Shown here piece after piece: positions 23,801-31,500 of a stretch of DNA of 64,000 nucleotides (within the stretch, counting starts at the first letter, position 1; each line of letters begins with the position of its first letter). The notes under the pieces were generated by a model, which ran no database searches, was not told where the DNA came from, and saw only the letters and a program-made list of their open reading frames with translations. Source of the stretch: Pararge aegeria (lineage: Eukaryota; Arthropoda; Insecta; Lepidoptera; Nymphalidae); contig NC_053201.1 in NCBI RefSeq assembly GCF_905163445.1, forward strand, positions 13,030,001 to 13,094,000, read 5' to 3'. The position numbers and the translations under genes are program-made.

Positions 23801-24309
23801 ACGGTGAAGGAAAACATCGTGAGGAAACCTGCCTAAGAGTTCTCCATAAAGTTCTCAAAGGTGTGTGGAGTCCACCAATCCGCACTGGGCAAGCATGGTG
23901 GACTACGACCTTTACCCCTTTTCATTGTGGAAGGAAACCCGTGCCCTATAGTGGGCCGGTAAATGGGTTGACCAGTGGCGTTCACTGGGTTTCTTACTAG
24001 GGTATGCATACAGCAGAAAAATTGCTTAAAATGGCCAAAATCCTCCTCCTATACCACCTATATATCAATTTTAGGGTATGCACTGCTTTTGTGCATATAT
24101 GAAGTGCACGCCACTGGGGTTGACATGATGATGATGATAAAGAGATTTAATTTTTTTTACAGTATAACTTCGAAACCACGAAAACCTATTTCTACCAAAT
24201 CGGCGTTGTGTCGTTCGGCAAGAAGTGTGCAGAGCCCGGCTTCCCAGGGGTCTACTCGAGGGTCACTAGCTTCGTGCCCTGGCTGCAGAAGAACGTGCTC
24301 GGAGTTTAG
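11701..24309 (+). CDS. Clip-domain trypsin-like serine protease
   Basis: Seven exons, 11701-11858, 14334-14556, 15626-15764, 20810-20973, 22068-22169, 22709-22893 and 24163-24309, join in frame to about 372 residues ending at TAG. Seen in order: a clip domain with six cysteines, a Pro/Thr-rich linker, the activation site SFSR|VVGG, and an S1 domain with His57 in TAAHC, Asp102 in NDIALL and Ser195 in GDSGGPL. The Asp six residues before Ser195 predicts cleavage after Arg or Lys. Clip proteases are secreted zymogens that act in haemolymph cascades such as Toll activation and prophenoloxidase activation. The sequence recalls venom-protease/Hayan-type CLIPB members, but the exact orthologue cannot be named. 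Intron phases agree at every junction. No signal peptide lies on these exons, so at least one 5' exon is missing, perhaps including 1498-2490. The last four exons are repeated downstream. Confidence 0.93.
12074..12330 (+). repeat. SINE family A copy, near full length
   Basis: Starts GCCGATTGGCGCAGTGGGCA. The B box is GGTTCGATTCCC. Ends GTAGTATATTTATTTATTTA. In the intron after the clip exon. Confidence 0.75.
12363..12440 (+). repeat. SINE family B head fragment
   Basis: Only the tRNA-like head remains: TAGTGGTTAGGACTTCGGC and GAGTTCGAATCCCAGC. Confidence 0.5.
12560..12760 (+). repeat. Dispersed repeat family H
   Basis: Shares ATTCCGCGGATGTGAAGTG and GCATGCAATAATG with 27600-27880 and, in reverse, with 5870-6250. 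The type is unknown. Confidence 0.45.
13055..13345 (-). repeat. SINE family A copy, left arm of an inverted pair
   Basis: Reverse SINE A at about 13076-13345, plus flank at 13055-13080. Apart from a few differences it matches 13727-13978 in the opposite orientation. The flank is included, so this looks like an inverted segmental duplication. Confidence 0.7.
13495..13700 (-). mobile_element. Degenerate RTE-like LINE 3' fragment
   Basis: ATCATCATCATCACGTCAAC followed by a CTGCTGGACTTGGGCGTC-like block resembles the end of the LINE at 61385-61640. Degenerate and uncertain. Confidence 0.3.
13727..13978 (+). repeat. SINE family A copy, right arm of an inverted pair
   Basis: The head is truncated at AGTCCAAGGCTGTAGGTTC. 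Body and tail match 13055-13345 in reverse, continuing past the SINE into TTGTTATATCAACGCTCGAT. Confidence 0.7.
13996..14215 (+). repeat. Truncated SINE A, left arm of the inverted pair around two protease exons
   Basis: Contains ATGAATGTATTTCAGTGTCT, GTATACGAGT-like variants and TAGATAGCGATGTGTGTATT. These same private variants occur in reverse at about 16099-16300, including flank outside the SINE. Confidence 0.75.
14334..14556 (+). CDS. Protease exon: end of clip, Pro/Thr linker, activation site
   Basis: Acceptor CAG at 14331-14333, donor GTAAGA at 14557. It starts in phase 0 with VCCPLL and continues with a linker of APPTPAP repeats. It then codes PECGVSNGSFSRVVGGVDAK and ends in phase 1. 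The cysteine before the cleavage site probably bonds to the catalytic domain, as in other clip proteases. The last 41 bases and the donor are copied 218 bases downstream. Confidence 0.93.
14516..14951 (+). repeat. Two 218-bp tandem units covering an exon end and its splice donor
   Basis: Unit 1 is 14516-14733 and unit 2 is 14734-14951, offset exactly 218. Each contains the SFSRVVGGVDAKLG coding segment, the GTAAGAATTCTACTCTG donor region and a hairpin (14590-14636 and 14808-14854) with 22-base arms and a 3-base loop. The units differ by only a few bases. Confidence 0.9.
15410..15500 (+). repeat. SINE family C 3' fragment
   Basis: AACAGGTTAGCCCACTACCA, GACTGCATCATCATC and AAGGGCTAACTTGTAATAG, followed by an A-rich tail. 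Confidence 0.55.
15626..15764 (+). CDS. Protease exon: start of S1 domain with catalytic His
   Basis: Acceptor CCCCAG at 15620-15625, donor GTAAGT at 15765. Enters in phase 1 and leaves in phase 2. Codes DFPWMALLGYKGK, WLCGGSLISRHHVLTAAHC and IHNHEDD. His57 lies in TAAHC and the Cys42-Cys58 pair is present. Confidence 0.95.
15850..16085 (+). repeat. Dispersed repeat family E
   Basis: Shares AACGTGTCCACCTGCTAAAG, TATTTCCACTT and CCAGTGCTCTGAGAG with 63468-63660. Related pieces occur at 47850-47900 and 57295-57365. The type is unknown. Confidence 0.45.
16099..16300 (-). repeat. Truncated SINE A, right arm of the inverted pair around two protease exons
   Basis: Reverse complement of 13996-14215 with only a few differences. 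Both arms share the same truncation and flank. Confidence 0.75.
16301..16522 (-). repeat. SINE family A copy
   Basis: Reverse copy starting in TAGCCCCAAAGTAAGCGTAG and ending with the head CTGCGCCAATCGGCCGCC. Confidence 0.75.
16574..16830 (-). repeat. SINE family B copy
   Basis: Reverse copy with the ATCATCA tail side, TTACCGGCCCACTA, AGGCCGTAGTCCACCACGCT, GAGAACATTATG and TTCCTTCACCGTTGAAGCAA. Confidence 0.7.
16874..16920. repeat. Palindrome, 21-base arms, 5-base loop
   Basis: The left arm starts TGGCTGGTATTTTAG and the right arm ends CTAAAATACCAGCCA. The loop is TAAAT and there is one mismatch. Confidence 0.85.
16925..17255. other. Intron spacer, nothing recognised
   Basis: AT-rich protease intron sequence with no assigned repeat. 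Confidence 0.35.
17256..17625 (+). mobile_element. LINE fragment, ORF2 C-terminus plus 3' tail
   Basis: Same family as 4410-5022, on the plus strand. It codes YNMIPKVILDLPMHKF and YYTIDEFFNDKVAW, then the non-coding tail and TGAATTT repeats. 5' truncated. Confidence 0.65.
17725..18071. mobile_element. hAT-like MITE split by a SINE
   Basis: Starts CAGTGGCGTTAACTA and ends GTGCAAGCCACTG. Flanking 8-base sequences CTAAGCTA and CTAGGCTA differ by one base and look like a target-site duplication. The inside matches 23973-24116. A SINE A copy sits at about 17852-18016. Confidence 0.65.
17852..18016 (-). repeat. SINE family A copy inside a MITE
   Basis: Reverse, head-truncated: TACTACGACAATACACACAT, AAGTAAGCGTAGCTTGTG, CACCCAGACACTGAAAAAC, ending at TTTTTCCAGT. 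Confidence 0.65.
18195..18365 (-). repeat. Dispersed repeat family I fragment
   Basis: GATTCCTTTTGAAATATACT and GTAATTCGGTTACACGTTGT match the reverse of sequence at 45680-46010. Confidence 0.5.
18480..18703 (-). repeat. SINE family C copy with tRNA-like head
   Basis: Reverse copy. The body includes CCTACCGGAACGCTAAATCG. The head at the right has GGGATCGAACCCGAGTAGG and GCCACTGCGCCAGAGGTCG. Confidence 0.6.
18704..19640. other. Intron spacer, nothing recognised
   Basis: AT-rich protease intron with an A-run near 19105. No assigned repeat or exon. Confidence 0.35.
19647..20075 (+). mobile_element. RTE-like 3' fragment with CCAT microsatellite
   Basis: Begins ACTAGCGGACCCGCGCGACT, has GGCGTTAAAGCGTAACAAAC, then imperfect CATC/CCAT repeats at about 19970-20030. 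It ends TTCGCATTTATAATATTAGT. This is the common 3' end of lepidopteran RTE-type elements. Confidence 0.5.
20280..20420 (+). mobile_element. RTE-like 3' fragment
   Basis: Contains CCCGGGATATCAGCTACCA- and CCGTTCAGTAGTTTTAACGT-type blocks of the RTE-like tails. Truncated. Confidence 0.4.
20810..20973 (+). CDS. Protease exon: S1 domain with catalytic Asp
   Basis: Acceptor TTTCCCAG at 20802-20809, donor GTGAGT at 20974. Completes a phase 2 codon and leaves in phase 1. Codes YVVRVGELDLASETEG, HEDYNAKAFTNDIALLVL and ends NDVQFT. Asp102 lies in NDIALL. Confidence 0.95.
21030..21248 (-). repeat. SINE family A copy
   Basis: Reverse copy about 55 bases after the Asp102 exon, with head GGAATCGAACCCACGGCC. 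Also present at 28876-29094 in the second unit. Confidence 0.7.
21250..22067. other. Intron, nothing recognised
   Basis: AT-rich protease intron. No assigned repeat. It recurs in the second unit. Confidence 0.4.
22068..22169 (+). CDS. Protease exon: middle of S1 domain
   Basis: Acceptor TTTTTTAG at 22060-22067, donor GTAAGT at 22170. Phase 1 at both ends. Codes LIKPICIPTDNKLR and FEDYNPFIAGWGDLEF, with the conserved Cys of ICIP and the GWG motif. Confidence 0.95.
22709..22893 (+). CDS. Protease exon: catalytic Ser and specificity pocket
   Basis: Acceptor TTATCCAG at 22701-22708, donor GTAAGT at 22894. Enters in phase 1 and ends in phase 0. Codes LQVLQLPVVSNDFCKQAY, VLCAGFKKGGKDSCQGDSGG and PLMQPI. 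Asp in KDSC is the trypsin-type pocket residue. Confidence 0.96.
23083..23420 (+). mobile_element. RTE-like 3' fragment
   Basis: Contains CAGCGACTTCGTCTGCGTGG, AGGTAGCCTATGTTCTTGTC and CCGTTCAGCCGCTTTTGCGT, then ATTAGTAGGATAGG. Typical RTE-type tail. Recurs at 30929-31266. Confidence 0.5.
23680..24140 (+). repeat. SINE family B copy interrupted by a MITE
   Basis: Head GTGTTCGAATCCCGGCACGC, middle TGACTTGCTTCAACGGTGAA, 3' part TTACCCCTTTTCATTGTGG and tail ATGATGATGATGA. A MITE at 23973-24116 splits it near its 3' end. Recurs at 31526-31986. Confidence 0.75.
23973..24116. mobile_element. hAT-like MITE, 144 bp, with 8-bp target duplication
   Basis: Terminal inverted repeats CAGTGGCGTTCACT and AGTGCACGCCACTG match at 13 of 14 positions. 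GGGTTGAC flanks both sides (23965-23972 and 24117-24124), as expected for hAT elements. No coding capacity. It lies in the last protease intron. Confidence 0.85.
24163..24309 (+). CDS. Protease last exon, C-terminus
   Basis: Acceptor TTTTTTTTACAG at 24151-24162. Starts in phase 0 and ends at TAG 24307-24309. Codes YFYQIGVVSFGKKCAEPGFP, GVYSRVTSFVPWLQKNV, the usual end of an S1 domain. Confidence 0.95.
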   Translation, partial: YNFETTKTYFYQIGVVSFGKKCAEPGFPGVYSRVTSFVPWLQKNVLGV

Positions 24310-24344
24310 ACAGGACAAACAGGCACAAAAAATACTAGAACTCC

Positions 24345-24350
24345 AATAAA
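24345..24350 (+). terminator. Polyadenylation signal of the protease
   Basis: AATAAA 36 bases after the stop codon. A transposon end lies 8 bases further on. Confidence 0.6.
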
Positions 24351-24357
24351 ATTATAC

Positions 24358-25240
24358 TTAAGGTGGCATTTCGCTAGCCCGAAAGGATAAGGCAAGTCAA
24401 CGCAACGCTTTGGACAGGAGAGCATATATAACATCCTTTTATACTCACCCTAAAAATATATGCAATAGGCACTGTTATCCTCTCAGGAGGAAAGGATTCA
24501 AAACTTTGCGACGTGCCTTAAATACGGGTAGCTGGGCGCACATCCCTTGCAATACTGTGTTATTAATAATATAGGTTTCTTGACCTACAGAATTGGGCAT
24601 CTTACGTTATTTAGATTAAATTTGTCTTCAAGATGAGTGCGGCTGCTAATAGTTATTACTTCTTATGGACTGCTGGCTTTATACGGTTACTCGTATCTAA
24701 GCTCAAACGTGAAGGGAATATTTATTGTGTTTTATAAGTAAACTATATTTTTAAACGAGTGTACCCCCTGGATGGCGATAACTGATTATAATGTCTAAAT
24801 ACTTTGTGGGTAAACCTTGTTTTTATTTATATAAATAAATCAATAAAAATAAATATACTCCCTAACAGGTTAGCCCGCTAACATATTAGACTGCATCATC
24901 ACTCACCCAAGGTGAGATTGCAGACTAACGATGTGAGGCATTACGTAACGCTAATATGTTATTTAATGTTCGATTTTTACATAGGAAACCCCTTTGTCGG
25001 CTCCGCGGAGGTGCTGCGTCACGCGAATATAATGTGCCGAAACGAAGGCCTTTTTTGCCTTTTTTACTTTTATTTTGTCGGTCAAGTTTTTTTTTAAGAA
25101 AATTGTAACAAGCAAACGAAAAACACAGCCATAGAACCCCTTACCCGGAATACTTTAACGCCTAATAGTATTAAATTACGCCTTCCTTTAAGTACCATAG
25201 TTTGTTATTTGTCATTCGGCTTAGTCAAATGCCACCTTAA
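24358..25240. mobile_element. piggyBac-like non-autonomous element
   Basis: Starts TTAAGGTGGCATTT and ends AAATGCCACCTTAA. The terminal repeats match for about 22 bases with four mismatches, and TTAA is present at both ends, as for piggyBac insertions. No transposase frame was found. A family C SINE fragment is at 24857-24930. Recurs at 32204-33086. Confidence 0.6.
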
Positions 25241-27599
25241 CTAGTGATATTGAAAACTCATTAGCTGTAAGATTAGATAATTATGAGGATGACAATAATT
25301 TTATAAGAATGACGTAGGTGCTTAGTTATAGACAACCTACAATAATAGAATAGTTTTAGTATGACGATCAGGGGGTAACTGCCATCGTAAACAGCAGTAT
25401 TGTTTTAATATTGTTGACGTTTTTGTTTCCGAATATTTATATATACTACTAGCTGTTGCCCGCGACTTCGTCTGCGTTTGATTTTGTTTTTAAAGTATTC
25501 AGTATCGCTAAGCCTTAAATGAGTATAGTAGTATATATATCTATATATATATATATATAACATGTGACTGTCAATTAATTATAGACAAATAATTTGCAAT
25601 AAAATAAAATTGCGACTATAATTAAAGATCTAAGCTATCCTATCTCTTAAGTTGGACCAGACTGCTCACGGTGTGCCAATTTTATTTAAAATCGGTTAAG
25701 TAGTTTAGGAGTCCATCGCGGACAAACATCGTGACAGGAGATTTATATATATTAAGATATATTTTAGGTTATTCAAGATGTTTAATAGATAACTGACATT
25801 TTAAAATAATACTGATTTAAATAAGCGATTAGCGATGTTCCCACCATTGGAACGTCATGGACCACCATGGAATCATTAATATCAGCATTTTTTTATAGCA
25901 TAGTTACCTATATCACATATTCCTTAAAGAAGGAGGTCTTTCCAATTCTTGTTCGCAATAGTAACACTCCTATTGTAGTTATCCCCCCAATGTTTGACAG
26001 TTCAAAAGGCATTTTTAGAGCCACTCCTATGATATGTGCACACTAAACTTACTTTGCTAGACGAGCAACCGGGTTTTTGATTATCAAACGCCCAACTTCC
26101 ATATTTATTTTCTATTTTATTTGTATCAGTTTTGATTTATGATTGCAGTGCATTTATTTATCTCAATGTACTTAGTTTTTCAGTATTTCAAAATACCTTA
26201 TTTTCAATTAAAAAGGTTAAAGATACCCAAAAAATACGTTTTATATTTTAACGCCATCTAGCGCATATTTTTAGCATTAGGTACTAACGGAATAGTTCTT
26301 ATATACCTACCGTTGCATAGTTTGATTTTAAGTTAAACATAGATTAATAGTAATGTTAAATGTAGTCTTATTTGTTATTATTTTTAAAAAAATTCATGCT
26401 CCCGTAAAACTTGCTGAAATAGACTTCGACTTACTTTATAATTGAACTCGACGATATATTTTGTGTTGCTTGTGTTAAGTTGGTGTGTACGAATCTTAAA
26501 ACTATGGTGTGTTATCCGTAAAATCATGAGTTTATTTAAAAAAAAAATTGTATCTATGGTCAATCCTATGCATGACAGTACGTAAACGATTGCTTGTATT
26601 TACAAACGAAGTAAATATTACTAAAGTCTATGGTGTAAGTATTAAATGAAATTCATTTGAAATAAGAAATTTTTACTACTGAAATATTTTTACTGTTATT
26701 TTATATTTTTTTATAATTATTGTTTTTTAAAATTATATTTTGACGATGGATTTGTTTTGCAATCTCTTATTACTAAGTAGATAGTCTATTTTCAGTCTTC
26801 TATAAAATTACAGTCCACACCCGTTTACTACTAAACGTTGTAAAGTGGTTTTAGGGTTGCACAGATTACAATGTTTTGTCTTCTTCTTTCGAATGTCAAA
26901 TAACTGTAAGCAGATAGAGAGAAAACATTGTATAACTAATTACCTCAATAATTACACAACTTTTATTAGTAAGGCTCTAAATATATATATAGAATCCTCT
27001 TTCAATCCAGTCATTTTAAATTTTTCGTCTAATAAGTTGTCTTTCCAAATGTACCTATCTATGTTTCAAAAATATCTAGTTACATGTTTTACTTTCTTTC
27101 GCATAAATGTTTATCATAAGGTAATACAAATTGATGTCATGTTAATAATATAAAAAAAAATATATTTATGGGACATAATGCATACAACAAAACACTGGAT
27201 GTTAAAATCATTTGTAAAGTAACTGCAGGAGAAGTAATAAAAATAAATACCATATTGTATTTAAGAGTTCGCCTGATATGATAGCAAAAATAATTGTAAT
27301 TATAAAGGAATAAGTAGAATTTTAATTTCACAAATGTCAAAGATGAATGGCTTTGCAATAAAAGGAATGTTATGTGCAGGTGCATGCATGCGAATAAGCA
27401 CTGCCTACCTGTGAGATATTTTAGAACCTTTTGTACTTAACAGTGCAGGAAACTATTGTGTATTGTATGCTAATTTTCATTTTTTTAACTATTCTGTAGT
27501 CAATGGTATACTCTAGAAAATGATCTATTTAGACTTTCTTTATAAAAAAATAAAATGGGTATGTACACAGAATTAAGACCATACAGAATCCGTGTACCG
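25241..27599. other. AT-rich spacer with an RTE-like tail
   Basis: 25448-25760 contains CTAGCTGTTGCCCGCGACTT and a degenerate RTE-like tail. The rest is AT-rich with no convincing gene. The short frames at 26845-27153 (+) and 27137-27385 (-) have no recognisable domain. Confidence 0.4.
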
Positions 27600-27880
27600 T
27601 GTACATGACTAATATTGAAGCATAATAAACCACTCCACTTTATTAGTGTTTCTCGAACAGGTGGATATTCACTTCATTCATTTAGCAGTTGATAGTAATT
27701 ATTTTAGTTCTAATGTTCTAAACGTTTACCATAAAAAGAGGAAAAAGGGGAAAAATCTGTGAAGTAGCGTACATTCCACGGATGTGAAGTGTGACGTGAT
27801 CGGGACGCCTTCTTTGTTTTTGGGCACAATGCACTTGCATGCAATAATGGCTGAATGAGGATTCCGTATGTTCTTATTTC
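27600..27880 (+). repeat. Dispersed repeat family H
   Basis: Shares TTTCTCGAACAGGTGG, ATTCCACGGATGTGAAGTG and GCATGCAATAATGGCTGAAT with other family H copies. Confidence 0.45.
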
Positions 27881-28314
27881 TGTGGGTATGTATGTATTAT
27901 TAATTAAATTAAACGACAAGCCACAAATTTTAACTATTGTAATTTTATGTTTATTATTTAATTTATAAACCAGTGATTTCATATTTTCATAATAAAATAA
28001 TTATTACCTATTATTTTTTTTCGAAAATTTTCTCATGTTTTATTTTCTCCTTTTATATGTAAGTTTTTTCAGTTCATCAAGTTCCCCTGCACGAACCCAA
28101 AACTTTTCAGGGTTATACGTTTTTAATTTATGTAATTAGAATACCACTTTCTTTGAGATGTTTCTCAATATGTTCAAAGTTTCTATAAAACGTAGGCTTA
28201 CAGAAAAATCCTATTATTATGTTAAGCATTACTGAAACGAGAAATAAGCTTAGGTGTGAATTGTTCTCACTCCATAGCTTAATATAAATTTACTGTGAGA
28301 TGGTTATAACAAAA

Positions 28315-28510
28315 AAAATACCCGGCTTAGTTTGTTGGCGCTTCTTAGAGCAGGGCGCGTTTGGAACCCTCGTAGCTTTAAGTTTAAGTTGGCGAACGTA
28401 GCTATCACCATCCCCTCACGATTATGTAAACATATATGTGTTAACGCTTCTTAAAGTGCCTGTGATAGTTATGTACGGGAGCTATGGTGATACGCTCGAC
28501 CGTAACAATA
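28315..28510 (+). repeat. Dispersed repeat family J at the end of the duplicated unit
   Basis: Has TACCCGGCTTAGTTTGTTGG and TTGGAACCCTCGTAGCTTTA. Related to 36161-36356, 44690-44790, 50500-50670 and 58283-58460. The duplication ends at its last base. Confidence 0.55.
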
Positions 28511-28513
28511 AAA

Positions 28514-31500
28514 CAGATAAGTAGTCCTACAATTAAATGTTTTCATCCACTCAGTCATTCATTCATTATTCAAAATCCGTACTCGTGATCACGAGTCTCA
28601 AGGCAACTCACCTAAAAATTCAAATAAAGAAACAAAAAATAATGTTATTTCCCAGATACGTAGTGCGCGTCGGCGAGTTGGATTTAGCGAGCGAAACCGA
28701 AGGTGCAACCCCCGTTGATGTCCTCATCAAGACCAAAATCAAGCACGAGGACTACAACGCCAAAGCGTTCACCAACGACATCGCACTTCTCGTACTGCAA
28801 AACGACGTACAATTCACTGGTGAGTTTCTGAACATGGCAAGTGCAAGATTTTCTACCTACATACGCTTACTTAAATAAATAAATATACTACGACAATATA
28901 AACATCGCCATCTAGTCCCAAAGTAAGCGTAGCTTGTTTTATGAGTACTAAGATAGATGATGAATAATTTTATGAATACTTATAACATATAGATAAACAC
29001 TCAGGCACTGAAAAACATTCATTGTACAGTGGGAATCGAACCCACGGCCTGGGACTCAGGAAGCAGGGTCGCTGCCCACTGCGCCAATCGTCTTCGTATC
29101 TTGGTTTTTTTTTCTGTGTGTTACCCTCTGACCAATTGTATATCCGTATACAAAATAAAAAATCAATCTTTGCTCTTTTGCTGCGTGAAATACAAAAACA
29201 GAGTGATTTAAGTTAGGTAGTGTCGCGAAATTAATTGTTAATTCCTTGTTATATCCTTTTTATAACCTCATGATAATATTGTTTATTATTTTTACTCTAT
29301 TTATTATCTCATGATAATAATTATTGTTTATTATTTCTCTAAGCACACGTAAGTGCAACGACCTGACGCCTTGTTTTATCTAGTACACATTTTCCGGTAC
29401 TTCCTTTTATGTATATTGAACATTGATCAGTAGATTAACTAAGTCAATGTTAACTTCCGGTCGGCGTCTATTGTGACTTTCTTTTAACTTGCACAGCACA
29501 CATAACATGTAGTTTACATGGGTGAATTTATTTACTTCATTAAGTTAGTCAGAATTTTATCCTCAATTGTTATATAGTTTTTTTGCCTAAAACAGAATAG
29601 GTAATTATAAGGAAGTGTAATAAAAAAGGGGGGTATAACACAAAATAAGAGTTTTAATAAAAGCAAAAGAGGTCTTAACTATATTATTAAAATTAACCTT
29701 TCAAATTAAAAGGCTATCGGGTTTACGAAATATTATTTACGAATTTAATATATTTATTTACGAAAACCAGCTTATAAATTTTTGTGAGCGAAAAATGCTA
29801 CAACTAGCGTTTCCCAGTAACCACGCAACTCCAAGTCCATTCTTCTCTTTCAAATGAAGCTATAGGGTCTGTGATTACTTGAGGTTGTTTGATTAGTTCT
29901 TTATTTTTTTTAGATCTCATAAAGCCTATCTGCATTCCCACGGACAACAAGTTGCGATCCACAAGCTTCGAGGACTACAATCCCTTTATTGCCGGATGGG
30001 GAGACCTGGAATTCCGTAAGTAGCTTCTTCCACATTACTAGATATGCCAATAAGTGGTAAATGAAAACTACACGAATGATTTTCTTAAAATATAATATGG
30101 ATTTTTAATAATTTTTATTTTATTTTCCCAATGCTATTAATTGTACAACAATCAGGGTAAGTAAAGGTTAATTCCATGCGACTTCTAACGCTGTAATAGC
30201 CATATTTATCTTCTATCGGTTCCTTACAACTTCGTCCGAGTATATTTTCATTAGTTTCCCTTACAAACCTAAATCTGCTATTTTACGCCCACCCGCCTTT
30301 GCTATTTGATTTCACTAGGCGTTCTTTCTGACATTTTTTTCTTGTTACTTGACTCCTAAGCGTCTTAGCATGATGTCAATTTAAATTATCTGCACCAGAG
30401 ATTAATGAGTTTAAATAAACAAAAAGAAACTCTAGTGCTACTAGTATATAGTATATACTCATAGGTAGACGAACGGTATTTGTTGAAAATAAGTAGGTAC
30501 ACTTACAGTGTGACAGTGAAGTAAGTCGATAATATGAAACGTTTTATTATCCAGGTGGACCGAAAGCGACACGCCTGCAAGTGCTGCAGCTGCCAGTAGT
30601 ATCCAACGACTTCTGCAAACAAGCGTATACTGCGTACAAGGCGCAGGTCATAGATAACAGAGTGCTGTGCGCTGGCTTCAAGAAGGGAGGCAAGGACTCC
30701 TGCCAGGGTGACAGCGGAGGGCCCTTGATGCAGCCTATCGTAAGTACTCTCTCTATCTCTATTCATCTCTTTATTCCTGCAAAAAATAGAGCTTCTGGAA
30801 AGCCTTTTATGATTAGATGTGATTTTTGCTAGCCCCGCGAAGAGTTGCTTTGTTTCAAGTCGATGGTTACCTCCTACTTTACTTAGAGTAGGTACCTTAC
30901 GTACCTTAGTTACTTAGCAATTATTAATTACTAGTTTCTGCCAGCGACTTCGTCTGCGTGGTCTTCAGACTTGTTCCTAAAGCTTCATTCGTTAGCAATT
31001 TTTAATCCTACCACGGGAACTATTTGATAGATCGGTTTAGAAAGTACACGTTCTTTTCCATAGGTGTCATGGATACTAAATTTCAAAGCTGTCTGCGAGC
31101 GGCTTAGCTGGTAAACCATATTAAATTTTCCCACGGGAAATACTTAAGGAATCGAGATAAAAGGTAGCCTATGTTCTTGTCCATGTCAAAGGCTACATGC
31201 ATGCCAAAATTTTATTAAATTCCGTTCAGCCGCTTTTGCGTGATTGAGTAACAATTAGTAGGATAGGAATATTGGCTCCCACCAGACCAGAGATTTTTAT
31301 ACAATTTGAGTCTTGAGAAGTTGAGGCCTACAATCGTGGCTTAGAGCCTTGCGAAAGAGATGGAACATTGAAGATAAAGAGTAAAATATTTTATTTGGGA
31401 ATTTTGAACAACACAGTACAAAGCAAAAATGGAAACCATTGAAACTTAGAAAACAATTGTAAATACAATGTAAGAATAACCAGTTGAATTAAACTAACTA

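Larger units (their letters stand above)
20668..28510 (+). repeat. First copy of a 7.84-kb tandem duplication
   Basis: The unit recurs at 28514-36356, offset exactly 7846. Every stretch I compared was identical, including exons, introns and nested repeats. It starts inside the protease intron before the Asp102 exon and ends after a family J repeat. Three bases, AAA, separate the copies. Confidence 0.95.

Noticed and set aside
26845..27153. 102-residue open frame and its antisense neighbour at 27137-27385
   Set aside because: AT-rich, low-complexity translation with no domain or splice context. Repeated only because the whole unit is duplicated.
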